Assembly (NCBI GenBank): GCA_037179515.1
Contig: JAXCGZ010013636.1
Coordinates: forward strand, 1-64,000
Direction of reading: 5' to 3'
From: Halocaridina rubra
Lineage: Eukaryota; Arthropoda; Malacostraca; Decapoda; Atyidae
DNA: 64,000 nt
A model generated the notes under the pieces. That model did not search any database, was not told the origin of the DNA, and worked only from the letters and a program-made list of their open reading frames with translations. This document shows positions 13,080 to 22,454 of this stretch, one piece after another. Each line of letters opens with the position of its first letter. Within the stretch, counting starts at the first letter, position 1. A program made the translations under genes and the position numbers.

Positions 13080-13480
13080 TGTTGTGTGAGTTTTTGAGTA
13101 CATTCCAATTATAATGAACTATTTGACATTATTGCCCATGCTGAATATATTGAATATAAATAAAATATTAAAGTGTTTATGATAAATATAATTCCCTTCC
13201 CCGCCTCCTAACATTCCAATCGTGGGTTTTTTTTTTTTAGTTATTAAGACGATAATAATTTAATCGATGTGAATTTAACTAATCATTCAAAAGTATCAAA
13301 ACATTCCTCGTTCGGTCAATTTAAACACCTGCACACCTAACCAATTTATGGGCTACCATTTGTTTTTAGACCATAAAGACGATAATTAATTAATGAACAC
13401 CAATCTAATTGATCATTCTAAGATATCTGAACACCTGTCTGTCTGTCAGTTTTCCATCAGCTTATTCATTTATGTCGTGT
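13079..13480. other. Intergenic stretch, nothing recognised
   Basis: AT-rich. Two loosely similar blocks (about 13230-13330 and 13370-13450) share 'AGACGATAATxATTTAAT' and 'CTGTCxGTCAxTTT'-like words, suggesting an old local duplication. Confidence 0.4.
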
Positions 13481-13500
13481 TTAGCTAACGTAATTGTTGT

Positions 13501-13691
13501 AGTCACCGTGGCGAAAGCGGTAGCGTCCGCGACTCTGAGGCGGCAGGTCGAGGATTTGCGCCCCGCCACGGTCTAATGTTAGCAAGGGCATGCACTCAGG
13601 GTAACGATTACATCTGCAAAAACAAGTCCTTCACGAGAAGGCAACCGTCCTAGCCCTTTGTAGAAAAGAGAATTCGTGACGTAAAACTGGC
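13501..13691 (+). repeat. tRNA-derived SINE, family 1, copy 2, with target duplication
   Basis: Family 1 head (TGGCGAAAGCGG A box, GGATTTGCGCC degenerate B box) and body. It is bounded by a 20-bp direct repeat at 13481-13500 and 13692-13711 (TTAGCTAAxGTAATTGTTGT, one mismatch), which fixes both ends and shows insertion by target-primed reverse transcription. Confidence 0.93.
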
Positions 13692-13857
13692 TTAGCTAAA
13701 GTAATTGTTGTTCATCCGTCTATTTATTGTTCTTTTTCCCATTTATTTAATGAATTTCATTGTTATACTTTTTCCTTGTATTAGTAGAGCTTAGGTAATA
13801 ACCAATGTAAAAAAATTGGAAATATATTTAATTTAACTTACTTTAACTCTCTCTCTC

Positions 13858-14045
13858 TGCTGGCTAGTACAGTGGTAACGCGCTGGCTTCGCATTCATGA
13901 GGTCGAAAGATCGGTTCCCGTCCAAGACCGAGAGTTTAAGCTGTTTACTGGCAGGAACTGCTGTGGGTGGACACCACAGTGGGGGGTTGGGGCTTACCCT
14001 GGCTGACGAATACCCATTGTATTGAAATGGAAATAAAATAAAGTA
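13858..14045 (+). repeat. tRNA-derived SINE, family 2, copy 1
   Basis: The head has A box TAGTACAGTGG and B box CGGTTCCCGTCC. The body includes GTTTACTGGCAGGAACTGC, TGGACACCACAGTGG and a 3' end CCATTGTATTGAAATGG followed by AATAAA repeats. A near-identical copy is at 54178-54355. This copy lies between short CT runs, directly 5' of the intact LINE-A. Confidence 0.88.
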
Positions 14046-14048
14046 TTA

Positions 14049-14074
14049 CTCTCTCTCTCTCTCTCTCTCTCTCT
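14049..14074. repeat. (CT)n microsatellite, 5' flank of LINE-A
   Basis: CT array ending exactly where LINE-A begins. The matching CT array follows the LINE-A tail at 19854-19871, so the pair probably represents the target site. Confidence 0.95.
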
Positions 14075-14112
14075 GGGGAGTTGCTCTGTGAGAGTGGGAG
14101 AGAGAGGACGTG
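14075..14112 (+). promoter_or_regulatory. LINE-A internal promoter (initiator plus DPE-like motif)
   Basis: The element begins GGGGAGTTGC. If the A at 14079 is +1, the heptamer GGACGTG at 14106-14112 falls at +28 to +34. That matches the RGWCGTG downstream element and position known for arthropod jockey- and I-type LINEs. The extra Gs at the junction would fit cap-templated addition during reverse transcription. Confidence 0.55.
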
Positions 14113-14272
14113 TTGTCTCTTCTCTCTCGCAATTCCGTCTGCTTCATACCGTCACGGAACATCATTTTAGTGTCAACAGTGCTTTTTGGGGTCTTTTTTG
14201 GACTTAGTCTGTAGTTTCGAGAAAAAAACTATCTGCCAGTGGTAAGACCCCATTCGTTTGGCGGACTCGGAT

Positions 14273-14286
14273 CTGCGCATGCGCAG
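14273..14286. promoter_or_regulatory. Perfect CTGCGCATGCGCAG palindrome in LINE-A 5' UTR
   Basis: A 14-bp perfect palindrome containing TGCGCATGCGCA, the consensus recognised by NRF-1-type activators. It lies about 80 nt upstream of the ORF1 start. Confidence 0.5.
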
Positions 14287-14366
14287 TACGACGTGGGGTG
14301 ACGGCATGTTGCTTCCCCCCCTCGTTGACGTCTCTCCAAGCTAGTGTTGCCACCTCACCGGATATC

Positions 14367-15896
14367 ATGGACTATTCAGGACCATCCTCCTTGGCGGATA
14401 TCGAGGCCGACACAGCCCTGTGTGACGAGGATGGCCAGGATATGCGGGATTGGCCTACTCTTCCACCATGTAGACATCAGCAGCCACCAGCTGGGGCTAT
14501 GTGCTCTCACCCTCATCCTCAACTACTGAACTCTGCCTCCTCTAAACGCCCCATAGACGATGGGTCTGATTCCAGCAGTGCCTCAACGTCGCCTGCTGCC
14601 AAAACTCACAAGACAGACAAGGATGCTGTTCCACATGCAAGCTCTGGCAGTCCCCTGCCCTGCCCTCTTCCTCCTGCTGCACCTTTGTTACCTCCTTCAG
14701 CTACCTCTTCATCACTCCAGTCAGCTGCACTCTCGTCGCTCCCATCTGCTGCCCCAGCCTTTGCTCCTCGGGCAGATTATGTCAAGCTGGGCTTCCAAGA
14801 AAATCCCTCCAGTGAAGTGAAGCTTCGTTGGCTTACTGATGTCACCAAAACTTTTCGTCTCAATCGGGAGCTGGCTGAGGTGAAGATGTCTTCGGTTACA
14901 TCACGCTTTGTCTACATCTCGAGGCGTCGCAAGGACATCATTGACAGGGTCACGAGTGGGGACTTTCTTTCTATACGTTGCAATATTCAGGACTCAATTG
15001 AGCGGCCCCGTAAGTTCCCAACATACCTCGTTACTCGCTACCCTATTGCACTTGACCCTTCCCTTGCCAAGGAGCTACCAGGAGTGCACACTGCTCGACG
15101 GTTCCTTCAGGACGGGGAGCCCATCAACCGTATTGTCATCACCTGGAGTCTCCCTGAACCACCCCCACCAGTCGTTGAGTTTTCCTTTCTCCCTTGCCTC
15201 CCTTCCTGTGAATTGCGCAGGATGAAGGACGAGCAGCCTTGGTGTTTTAAATGCTGGGGTATTGGCCATATCTCACGCTATTGTTCTGCTCCGGCCAAAT
15301 GTGCATGGTGTGCTGCTGCCCATGACACACGCTCCTGCCCGCACCGTATACCTGCCTCATCTGCTGCTGCCGCTGCTTGTGATACTGCTTCTGGATCCAC
15401 GTCTCAGCCTCCGCCGGACACTTCACAGTGGAAGTGTGTTCGGTGCAACATGCCTGGGGTCAACGTCTGGCATGGCTGTGCTAGACGGTCTCATGCCACA
15501 CCACCAGAGCGCGCTCCACTGCCCCCGCCACCGCCCATCGCCGCGCCTTCCTCTCTACGTCCTCCTGACTCTGCTGACACCATTGCTCTCCGTAAGGCTG
15601 TTGCTACCCTGGAGTCCCGCTGTACAGCTCTCACAGCTCGCCTTGATACCATAGGTGCCCGCATTGACAGTATGGTCACCCAGCAAGATACAATGGAAAG
15701 GACTCTCGCAAGTTTGGTCGAGTCTCATCAAGCTGTTGTTGACACCATCACGACTCTCACTGACAAGTTTAATAAGGTCGCCTCCTACCTTGAGAAGTTG
15801 ACTGATGTGCAGCCCAGGTCTTCTTCATCCCATGCTCTGTCTGCTAGTGCCCCGCCCACTTCTGCCTTCCGCAAAAATAAGAATCAGATTCGCTAG
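14367..15896 (+). CDS. LINE-A ORF1, gag-like nucleic-acid-binding protein
   Basis: This 509-residue protein probably coats the LINE RNA in the ribonucleoprotein. The ATG at 14367 (MDYSGPSS) is the first ATG in an open frame that extends back to about 14298. The first ~150 residues are acidic, then Ser/Pro/Ala-rich. A conserved block (DYVKLGFQENPSSEVKLRWL) precedes Cys/His knuckles. Knuckle one is C293-x2-C296-x4-H301-x4-C306, knuckle two is C312-x2-C315-x3-H319-x4-C324, and a looser third cluster follows near residue 363. The last ~100 residues form a heptad-like coiled coil (TLESRCTALTARLDTIGARI), a likely oligomerisation region. The final 92 nt overlap ORF2. Multiple CCHC knuckles are typical of I- and jockey-type ORF1 proteins. 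Confidence 0.9.
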   Translation: MDYSGPSSLADIEADTALCDEDGQDMRDWPTLPPCRHQQPPAGAMCSHPHPQLLNSASSKRPIDDGSDSSSASTSPAAKTHKTDKDAVPHASSGSPLPCPLPPAAPLLPPSATSSSLQSAALSSLPSAAPAFAPRADYVKLGFQENPSSEVKLRWLTDVTKTFRLNRELAEVKMSSVTSRFVYISRRRKDIIDRVTSGDFLSIRCNIQDSIERPRKFPTYLVTRYPIALDPSLAKELPGVHTARRFLQDGEPINRIVITWSLPEPPPPVVEFSFLPCLPSCELRRMKDEQPWCFKCWGIGHISRYCSAPAKCAWCAAAHDTRSCPHRIPASSAAAAACDTASGSTSQPPPDTSQWKCVRCNMPGVNVWHGCARRSHATPPERAPLPPPPPIAAPSSLRPPDSADTIALRKAVATLESRCTALTARLDTIGARIDSMVTQQDTMERTLASLVESHQAVVDTITTLTDKFNKVASYLEKLTDVQPRSSSSHALSASAPPTSAFRKNKNQIR

Positions 15897-18800
15897 TCGC
15901 ATACAATTTCATGCCATCTCTTGGAATGCCTTTGGAATTAGACACTCTCCTAAACTCACTGCACTTAGAGCCTATGTTTATCGTCATCATCCGCAGGTTA
16001 TTTTCATACAAGAGGCTTTTCCTGGTGGTGCACCACCAGGGGAGGAGGCTCCTATGCTCACAGGGTATGTTTCATATGTGCATTATACCAGAAGAGGACT
16101 CATTACCTACATTCATTCCTCCATACCTCACATGCTCCTTGGTTCTTCTGCACAAGTTGATATGACCTTTCAGCTCTTTGAAATCACTGTTGGGAATGGT
16201 ACTCTTCGATTGTGCAATGTCTACTCTGCCCCAGGTGTGATTAATCTACCAGCCCTTCCAATACCTACAGACAGTGGAATGATCTATATGGGGGATTTTA
16301 ACGCCAGACACCCCGCCCTTGGTGACTCATCTCTCACTCCCAATCGCGGTGGCAAGCCTCTGCTCGACTACATCCGCCGCTACCGCCTCACCCGCTGGGA
16401 TACTGGTGGTGCCACACACGCTCGTGGGGGTACTGTAGATCACATTCTCACAACTGGCCTTGTGGAACCTAATGTCTCCTGCTCTTCTATCCCTTCTCTC
16501 TTTTCTGACCATGTTGCCCTTAGCCTGAAATACTCCATACTTCAGACTCCAGCTACCCTCTCCCATCACCGCACCCGCATCTCTATCCCTCCCAAATACT
16601 GTCCCACTTATATTTCCTTTATCTCTCACCTCCTTCCCACTTTTGATCTCCTTTCTCCAGACAGCTTATACAACTCACTGGTGGATTCTACACATGACTT
16701 CTACACGCATTATGTTCTCAGACCACACGTTCCACGTCGCCCTGAGGCCCATTCCTGGACTTTGGATCAGCGTATTGCCCAGGCGGAAAGGACAGCTGTG
16801 GATGCTGGACTCTCCTTTCAAAGACAGCCCACCCCTGACCACCTGCACCAATATCAGTTGGCGAGGGATGATCTAGTTGCCCTGCAGAAGTGTGTGCACA
16901 CGGAGTATTGGCAGAAATTTACGGATAGTATTAACCATCAGACTAGCGCTGGGACTATGTGGCATCTTATAAGGAAGGCTGTCAAGAAGAAACCCACCTG
17001 TGCTCTACACCACAGTCCACTTGAGTACGCTCAGGACCTCATTACTACCTGGTCAGCACAGTCACAAACTTGCAACCTTCCCGGGAACGTTCAAGAGGCA
17101 CTCTCCACCCACCGCAGTGTTCGTAACCTCCGCCTAATGGGTGCATTACTACAGACGGATGAAGAGGATGACATCCCATTCACAGAGGATGAACTACGAC
17201 GTGCTCTGGCTAGGATTAAGGCTACTGCCCCTGGGGAGGATGGTCTTACATATCAAGTTCTCCATCTTCTTCAGAAAGTTCCTGGTAACCCCCTACTGCG
17301 CCTCTTCAATCTTTGCTTTTGCTTGGGGCATGTGCCCTCTGCCTGGACCAGAAGCACTATTATTCCTCTACCAAAACCTGGAACCGACAAATTTAGGCCT
17401 ATCTCCCTCACCTCCTGCTTCAGCAAAGTGTTTGAACGCATCCTTCTTGCCCGGCTCATGCACCGTCTACAGGATAAACTCTCCCCCAGTCTTTATGGTT
17501 TCCTCCCACAACGGAGCACACATCACTGCCTCGCTGAACTCTACACCCGTCTTTCTCCCACCAGTGTGGTCGCCTTCCTGGACCTCAAATCTGCCTTCGA
17601 TATAGCCAACAAGGAAATTATTCTTGACCAGCTGGTGGACTTTGGAGTTCGGGGGAACATACTGAAATGGATACGGGGATATCTCTGCAACAGAACATCA
17701 AGCGTCCTTTTTAAAGGGTCGTATAGCTCCTATGAACGGTTTGAACTGGGTACTCCTCAGGGGGGTGTGCTAAGTCCTTTTCTACTCAATATCCTTATGC
17801 ATCGTCTACTCTCCCTCCTTCCTGTCATCCCCGGTACTACAGTTACCTGCTATGCGGACGACATATGCATCCACACGACCTCAACTCACGACCTTCAGCA
17901 CATGCTTCATGACTTTTACGTGTCTGCTACCTCCTGTGGCCTTATTATCTCCCCAGAAAAAAGCAGGATTTTTACTTCACGCAACTGCAGAGCACTGCCC
18001 GCATTCGCCATGGGTGGTAATGTCATCCCTCACTGCACACAGTACACGTATTTAGGTGCACCTGTCCGGATCACCCCAGCTATACCTGCTCGTCAACGAA
18101 TTCATCCCTTTGTGAAGAGCCTTCTTGACCGTCTGGAGCCCCGCTTTGCACCTGTCAAGTGGCTTGCCAACAATGCTGCAGGAGTCTCCATCCCAGTGGC
18201 GAGGACCCTCTACATCCTACTACTTCGGTCAGTGGTTGACTATCTGTCTCCTGCCTTGTGTCAACTTCCTAAACCAGCTCTCGAGCCACTTGAAAAGTTC
18301 CAGAATCGAGTCATGAGATTTATCTTGGGATGTTCTCTCTCTACCCGTATTGTGAGTATGCGGTTAGAGCTCAACTTACCCCCTCTTGTGGAGAGGATTT
18401 ATGCCAATGTGTCCTATTTTACTGTTAAGTGTCTTCACTACCCCTTTCTTGCTCCGTACTTCTCTGCTGTCATGAGGACGTCCCTTGATCCAGACGCACC
18501 CAGGCTCCCACTTCGAGCAGGAGGTCATAACCTTATCAGGGTGGTGAGTGACATTCTCCGTGGCCTTGACATCGACCTGCCAGTGCAGGCGGCTGTCCCA
18601 GATTTACCACCCTGGCGTGTCCCCCTCCCCGCTGTCACATACACACCGACCTCGAAGGATGTCTATCCCCCCTTGCAGAGACAGTTAGCTCTGGAGACTA
18701 TCGCTGATGTATCCACGTCTGTCCCTGCAGCACACCACGTCTATGTTGATGGTTCTGTGCAAGCAGATGGGAGGGCGGCATGTGCTGTGTTTTCCCCCAC

Positions 18801-19584
18801 CATGGAGCCGCCTGTGCCGGCTGATTCATGGATTGGCCGTAGACTACCCACCTCGTCGAGCTCCACCTACTGTGAACTGAATGCCATCTTGGATGCCGTG
18901 ACTCTCCTTGTTCGACGACGAGTGAATGGGGTAATAATTTGTGACTCCCAATCGGCCCTACAAGCCCTATCCTCGCCAAGACCTATCTGTGGCCGTACTG
19001 TGGGAAATATACTATGTCGCCTCGCAGCCGCTCGGGATGCTTCTCTTGTTGTGTCTTTTTTGTGGACTCCATCCCACATTGGGCTGACTGGCAACGACAC
19101 AGCGGATCGTCTTGCCAAGGCGGCCTGTATGCTGGATGGGCATGCTGTGGACGCTGAGCCCTCCCTCCGATGCCTACGTAACATCATCTACTCAGCTGGG
19201 TTTGCCATGACGGTCCAGCGCAGGGACACGGAGAGGGCCAACAGTGTGTCCATACAGCACCATGATCACTTCCTTCACAGTCGCTACAAGTATCGCAGAC
19301 GCGGGTTAATGGTGCGGAAAAACAATGTAGTTAGTGCTCGGCTCAGAATGGGGTATCGGCCTTTATGGCAGGTCTCCCAGACTCTAGATATGCCACAGTA
19401 CACCTCCTGTAAATTATGCGACCGAACTAATGCTAACACTCTTGACCACTATTGTCTTCAGTGCCCCGCAGTGAGAGATGTTTTACCACGAGGTCAGAAC
19501 TTAATACAGATCTGCTCATTTTTACTTAATGATGACAACCTTGATGTTATTCTTGCTCGTTTTCCTCACTTTGGTGGCCATTAA
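15805..19584 (+). CDS. LINE-A ORF2, endonuclease-reverse transcriptase-RNase H polyprotein
   Basis: A 1259-residue enzyme for target-primed reverse transcription, with no interruption. The N-terminal apurinic-type endonuclease (about residues 35-245) has SWNAFG, GDFN (163-166) and SDH (234-236). The reverse transcriptase (about 470-760) has GEDGLTYQ from 477, LDLKSAFDIAN with D593, GTPQGGVLSPFL, and catalytic YADD (683-686). RNase H (about 978-1105) has D982 (VDGS), E1024, D1047 (CDSQSA) and D1101 (GNDTAD). A C-terminal knuckle is C1202-x2-C1205-x9-H1215-x4-C1220. The ATG at 15805 lies inside ORF1 in the +1 frame, but the conserved part begins near residue 35, after the ORF1 stop. Translation could therefore be by reinitiation, by frameshifting, or from a later start. 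All catalytic residues I can check are present. Confidence 0.95.
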   Translation: MCSPGLLHPMLCLLVPRPLLPSAKIRIRFASRIQFHAISWNAFGIRHSPKLTALRAYVYRHHPQVIFIQEAFPGGAPPGEEAPMLTGYVSYVHYTRRGLITYIHSSIPHMLLGSSAQVDMTFQLFEITVGNGTLRLCNVYSAPGVINLPALPIPTDSGMIYMGDFNARHPALGDSSLTPNRGGKPLLDYIRRYRLTRWDTGGATHARGGTVDHILTTGLVEPNVSCSSIPSLFSDHVALSLKYSILQTPATLSHHRTRISIPPKYCPTYISFISHLLPTFDLLSPDSLYNSLVDSTHDFYTHYVLRPHVPRRPEAHSWTLDQRIAQAERTAVDAGLSFQRQPTPDHLHQYQLARDDLVALQKCVHTEYWQKFTDSINHQTSAGTMWHLIRKAVKKKPTCALHHSPLEYAQDLITTWSAQSQTCNLPGNVQEALSTHRSVRNLRLMGALLQTDEEDDIPFTEDELRRALARIKATAPGEDGLTYQVLHLLQKVPGNPLLRLFNLCFCLGHVPSAWTRSTIIPLPKPGTDKFRPISLTSCFSKVFERILLARLMHRLQDKLSPSLYGFLPQRSTHHCLAELYTRLSPTSVVAFLDLKSAFDIANKEIILDQLVDFGVRGNILKWIRGYLCNRTSSVLFKGSYSSYERFELGTPQGGVLSPFLLNILMHRLLSLLPVIPGTTVTCYADDICIHTTSTHDLQHMLHDFYVSATSCGLIISPEKSRIFTSRNCRALPAFAMGGNVIPHCTQYTYLGAPVRITPAIPARQRIHPFVKSLLDRLEPRFAPVKWLANNAAGVSIPVARTLYILLLRSVVDYLSPALCQLPKPALEPLEKFQNRVMRFILGCSLSTRIVSMRLELNLPPLVERIYANVSYFTVKCLHYPFLAPYFSAVMRTSLDPDAPRLPLRAGGHNLIRVVSDILRGLDIDLPVQAAVPDLPPWRVPLPAVTYTPTSKDVYPPLQRQLALETIADVSTSVPAAHHVYVDGSVQADGRAACAVFSPTMEPPVPADSWIGRRLPTSSSSTYCELNAILDAVTLLVRRRVNGVIICDSQSALQALSSPRPICGRTVGNILCRLAAARDASLVVSFLWTPSHIGLTGNDTADRLAKAACMLDGHAVDAEPSLRCLRNIIYSAGFAMTVQRRDTERANSVSIQHHDHFLHSRYKYRRRGLMVRKNNVVSARLRMGYRPLWQVSQTLDMPQYTSCKLCDRTNANTLDHYCLQCPAVRDVLPRGQNLIQICSFLLNDDNLDVILARFPHFGGH

Positions 19585-19853
19585 TTATATTGAATTATAC
19601 ATATATTTTCTGTATGTTGCTATATAATTCTGTTTGTGCATTCTGCGTTTCTCTGAGCTTTACTTTTGCATATAATGTACTCTGTGCTGCCATTCTGTGA
19701 GTTGTGTGTTAGTATGCAGCAATGTTTTATCAATATGTACACCTCCCTGTAAACCATGTTCAATTCTTGATTTTATATCCATTTGAAGCAATATTTGTAT
19801 GAACTCATGTAATGTCTGACGCCTTGGCGCAATAAATTAATAAAATAAAATAA

Positions 19854-19871
19854 TCTCTCTCTCTCTCTCTC
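19854..19871. repeat. (CT)n microsatellite, 3' flank of LINE-A
   Basis: CT array directly after the LINE-A tail, partner of 14049-14074. Confidence 0.9.
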
Positions 19872-19917
19872 AAAGAAGACTAAGTATCGGAAAGTGTCAT
19901 TTTAAGTCGGTAATTAC

Positions 19918-20110
19918 AGGGGAGCACAGTAGCCGAGGGGTCAGACTGCTCAACTCCTGAGTTGACATATCCACAATCGAGACTGCCGTAGGACGTTAGG
20001 AAAGGCATCCAACCATAATTTCTCAGCCACATTCTGTGTCCACCCCATAATGTAGACTAATTGTAAGATATAAAGGGAGGATTATTATGACTAAGTGATA
20101 ATTATAGTAT
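19918..20110 (+). repeat. tRNA-derived SINE, family 3
   Basis: A tRNA-like head (GTAGCCGAGGGGTCAGACTG, then ATCCACAATCGAGACTGCC as a weak B box) is followed by GGAAAGGCATCCAACC and TTCTGTGTCCACCCC. That body also occurs at 24960-25115 and, reversed, at 20395-20519. Confidence 0.6.
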
Positions 20111-20121
20111 TTCATGTGTTA

Positions 20122-20335
20122 TGCTGCTTTCACACCAAAATGACACGTCGCACGTGGCATGCCACGTGGCACGCCAGTTGAAAACCAACATTCGGAAATA
20201 TCTGAGACCTCTCACACAGAAGTGGCGTGACACGTCCCATGTGCCACTTCTATGTGAAAGGTTTCATATATTTCCGGATGTTCGTTTTCAACTGGCGTGC
20301 CACGTGGCTTGCCACTTTGGTGTGAAAGTGGCCTA
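20122..20335. mobile_element. Foldback MITE-like element, family P1, copy 2
   Basis: Starts GCTGCTTTCACACC and ends GGTGTGAAAGTGGCC. The internal arms (CACGTGGCATGCCACGTGGC, CACAGAAGTGGCGTGACACG) match copy 1 at 5374-5602. The centre is imperfect through substitutions and a short deletion. No coding capacity. Confidence 0.78.
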
Positions 20336-20394
20336 AGAATAAGTGCAAGCTCCTAAACCACTTATCAACTCAAATTGTAGATCCTCGTTTTATG

Positions 20395-20519
20395 TGTCGT
20401 TTTAAGCCCCCATTAAGAGGGTGAGCACAGAATGAGGAAATAGGATGGATCCCCTTCCTAACGCCCGCGGTGGGCTTGATCGCGGGCGTATCACCTCCCG
20501 AATCGAGTAATCTAGTTTT
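20395..20519 (-). repeat. tRNA-derived SINE, family 3
   Basis: On the minus strand a head with GATACGCCCGCGATCAAGCCCA is followed by GTTAGGAAGGGGATCC and ATTCTGTGCTCACCC, the family 3 body. Confidence 0.55.
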
Positions 20520-20534
20520 CTTTTTTTTCTTGAA

Positions 20535-20539
<5 letters not shown>

Positions 20540-20579
<40 letters not shown>
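20540..20579. repeat. (GA)n microsatellite
   Basis: GA array. Confidence 0.95.
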
Positions 20580-20580
<1 letters not shown>

Positions 20581-21085
20581 CTTATCAGCAACACTTAATA
20601 GATAAGAAGTCTAATGAAAAATAGCCAACCTCATATCTACATTTTTCCCATAAGCATTTTAATTTTTAATTTATATCTGATAACTAAAGTAATCTGCTTG
20701 ACTTTTCAATTAATATTCCATAATAAGTCTCTTATTTCTGTACCAATTTTTAAATCGGTGACACAGTCTCCCTTATGATTAAGGGAGAGCCTCGCTGTGT
20801 TGCTCGCTTAAATTAGGAAATATTATCCTTCCATGTGTTGGGAGAGTATTGGAATGTAGTTAAGTGATAACTGTCGATGTGGAAGAGAGACTGGATGGGA
20901 AGAAGATGAGGGAAAGGTATCATAAAATTCTCAGTCATAAACCAAAAGCAGACATTTGGACAAATAACCCAAGGGCATAGGTCTCCCTCCTCTTCCCCTT
21001 CTTCATGTCCTTCTCCTCCTCCTCCTCTCCTTCTTTCTTATTCTCCTTCTCATGAAGTTTACGAACTCCAGAAGAAGCTCTTCAC

Positions 21086-21091
<6 letters not shown>
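20580..21091. other. Intergenic stretch, nothing recognised
   Basis: Unique-looking sequence with a pyrimidine-rich patch near 20985-21055. Confidence 0.45.

Positions 21092-21164
<73 letters not shown>
21092..21164. repeat. (TA)n microsatellite
   Basis: TA array. Confidence 0.97.
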
Positions 21165-21167
<3 letters not shown>

Positions 21168-21373
21168 TTATCCCCAATTTTTTCCTCTCTTAAACTTCAG
21201 GAGAGTCGACTTCGCGTCGAAAGCTTTCAAATTAATGTCACCATACCATCTGAGCTACTCCAGCAAATAAAATAAATCTGCATATAATAACCCAAGTTTT
21301 CCCTGAAAATGGACTAAAATACAGGCTGAAAGATCTCAACGTTTCGTAGTCTCACTTTTTCTTCGTAGCTGGC

Positions 21374-21380
<7 letters not shown>

Positions 21381-21442
<62 letters not shown>
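21381..21442. repeat. (TA)n microsatellite
   Basis: TA array, followed by ACAC/GCAC-rich sequence up to the next LINE-B scrap. Confidence 0.97.
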
Positions 21443-21443
<1 letters not shown>

Positions 21444-21560
21444 CAAAAGCAAACATGCGTACCAACACAACAATATAATACATATGTACACACATATTTA
21501 CACATTCACATTGATTACATGCACATAGCATATGCACATGCACACACATACACTCACAGT

Positions 21561-22440
21561 TTTAGGGCCACTTCTGTTCCTCATATATGTAAATGACCTG
21601 TTAGAGTCTGTAAGTGCATTTTGAATACGTTTGCAGATGATGCAAAAACTGTGAGGAGAGTAATAGACGAAAATAATTATAGAGAACTTCAGGGAGACTT
21701 AAATAATTTGCATGAGGGATCATACAAGTGACTAATGAGATTCAATATTTCAAATATAAAGTAATGAGAACGAGCAAGAGGGGAAAAAAGGCCCATGTTT
21801 GGATATTCAGTAGCAGGAGATGAACTTTAAGAATATGTAAATGAAAGATATCTAGGGGTAAATGTATTGGCAGATTTTTCTTCAGAATTAAACGATATAG
21901 TAAAAGTAGCATATCCTCTCCTAGCAAACTTAAGGATAGCCTTGAGGCAAATGCATAAACAAATGTACAGAATAGTTTAAATGACTTATGTGAAGACTAA
22001 ACCTTCTAAAATCCACACCTGAAAAAGAGGAATATATTGGAGAAAGATTGAAGAAATGCTACGAAACTGGTGAAAGAGATACGTAATCTCAGTTAGAAGA
22101 AAAGGCGGAGGGAGGTAGACTTACCATCACTTGATGCTAGAAGGAAGAGTGGGATATGGTAACTTTTTAAATTCCCTGTAAGTTTTGACTCAGTGGACAG
22201 GGAGCGATAGACTAGACAGAAATCATTGTTTGAAGCTTCGTAAGAAAACTTTTTTGAAGGATGTTAGGAAGTTGTTTTGGGGTAAGGATAATTGATAAGT
22301 GAAATGCAGCGCGTGAGGAAATAGCCATGCTAATTGCATTTAGAGTTTAAAAGATCTACAGGATAAGTGTTAGTAAAAGACTTCGACCAGGAGACAGAAT
22401 TACGAACGTAAAGCTCTTAACCGTCAGCACAGCTAGGAAA
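21561..22440 (+). pseudogene. LINE-B copy, old and degenerate
   Basis: Starts at the nucleotides for GPLLFLIYVNDL and FADDAKT in the RT and runs through the thumb and C-terminal region (KLRKKTSL-like) into an eroded 3' UTR. Many stops and small indels make it clearly older than the other copies. CA-rich sequence flanks both ends (to 21560 and from about 22438), as for the younger LINE-B copies. Confidence 0.75.
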
Positions 22441-22454
22441 TCCACACACACACA

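Larger units (their letters stand above)
14075..19853 (+). mobile_element. LINE-A: full-length, apparently intact I-like non-LTR retrotransposon
   Basis: The element is about 5.78 kb. It has a 5' UTR with internal promoter, ORF1 (14367-15896) overlapping ORF2 (15805-19584), a ~245-nt 3' UTR with AATAAA at 19831, and a short (TAAA)n-type tail. Both ORFs are free of stops and frameshifts. It sits inside a (CT)n microsatellite. Endonuclease, RT and RNase H in one ORF2 place it in the RNase H-bearing I-like group (I/Nimb type). Intactness suggests recent insertion, and current activity cannot be judged from sequence alone. Confidence 0.92.

Noticed and set aside
16327..16629. Antisense and shifted open frames across LINE-A ORF1 and ORF2
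   Set aside because: They overlap the intact ORFs and show no motifs. They arise from LINE-A's lower AT content.
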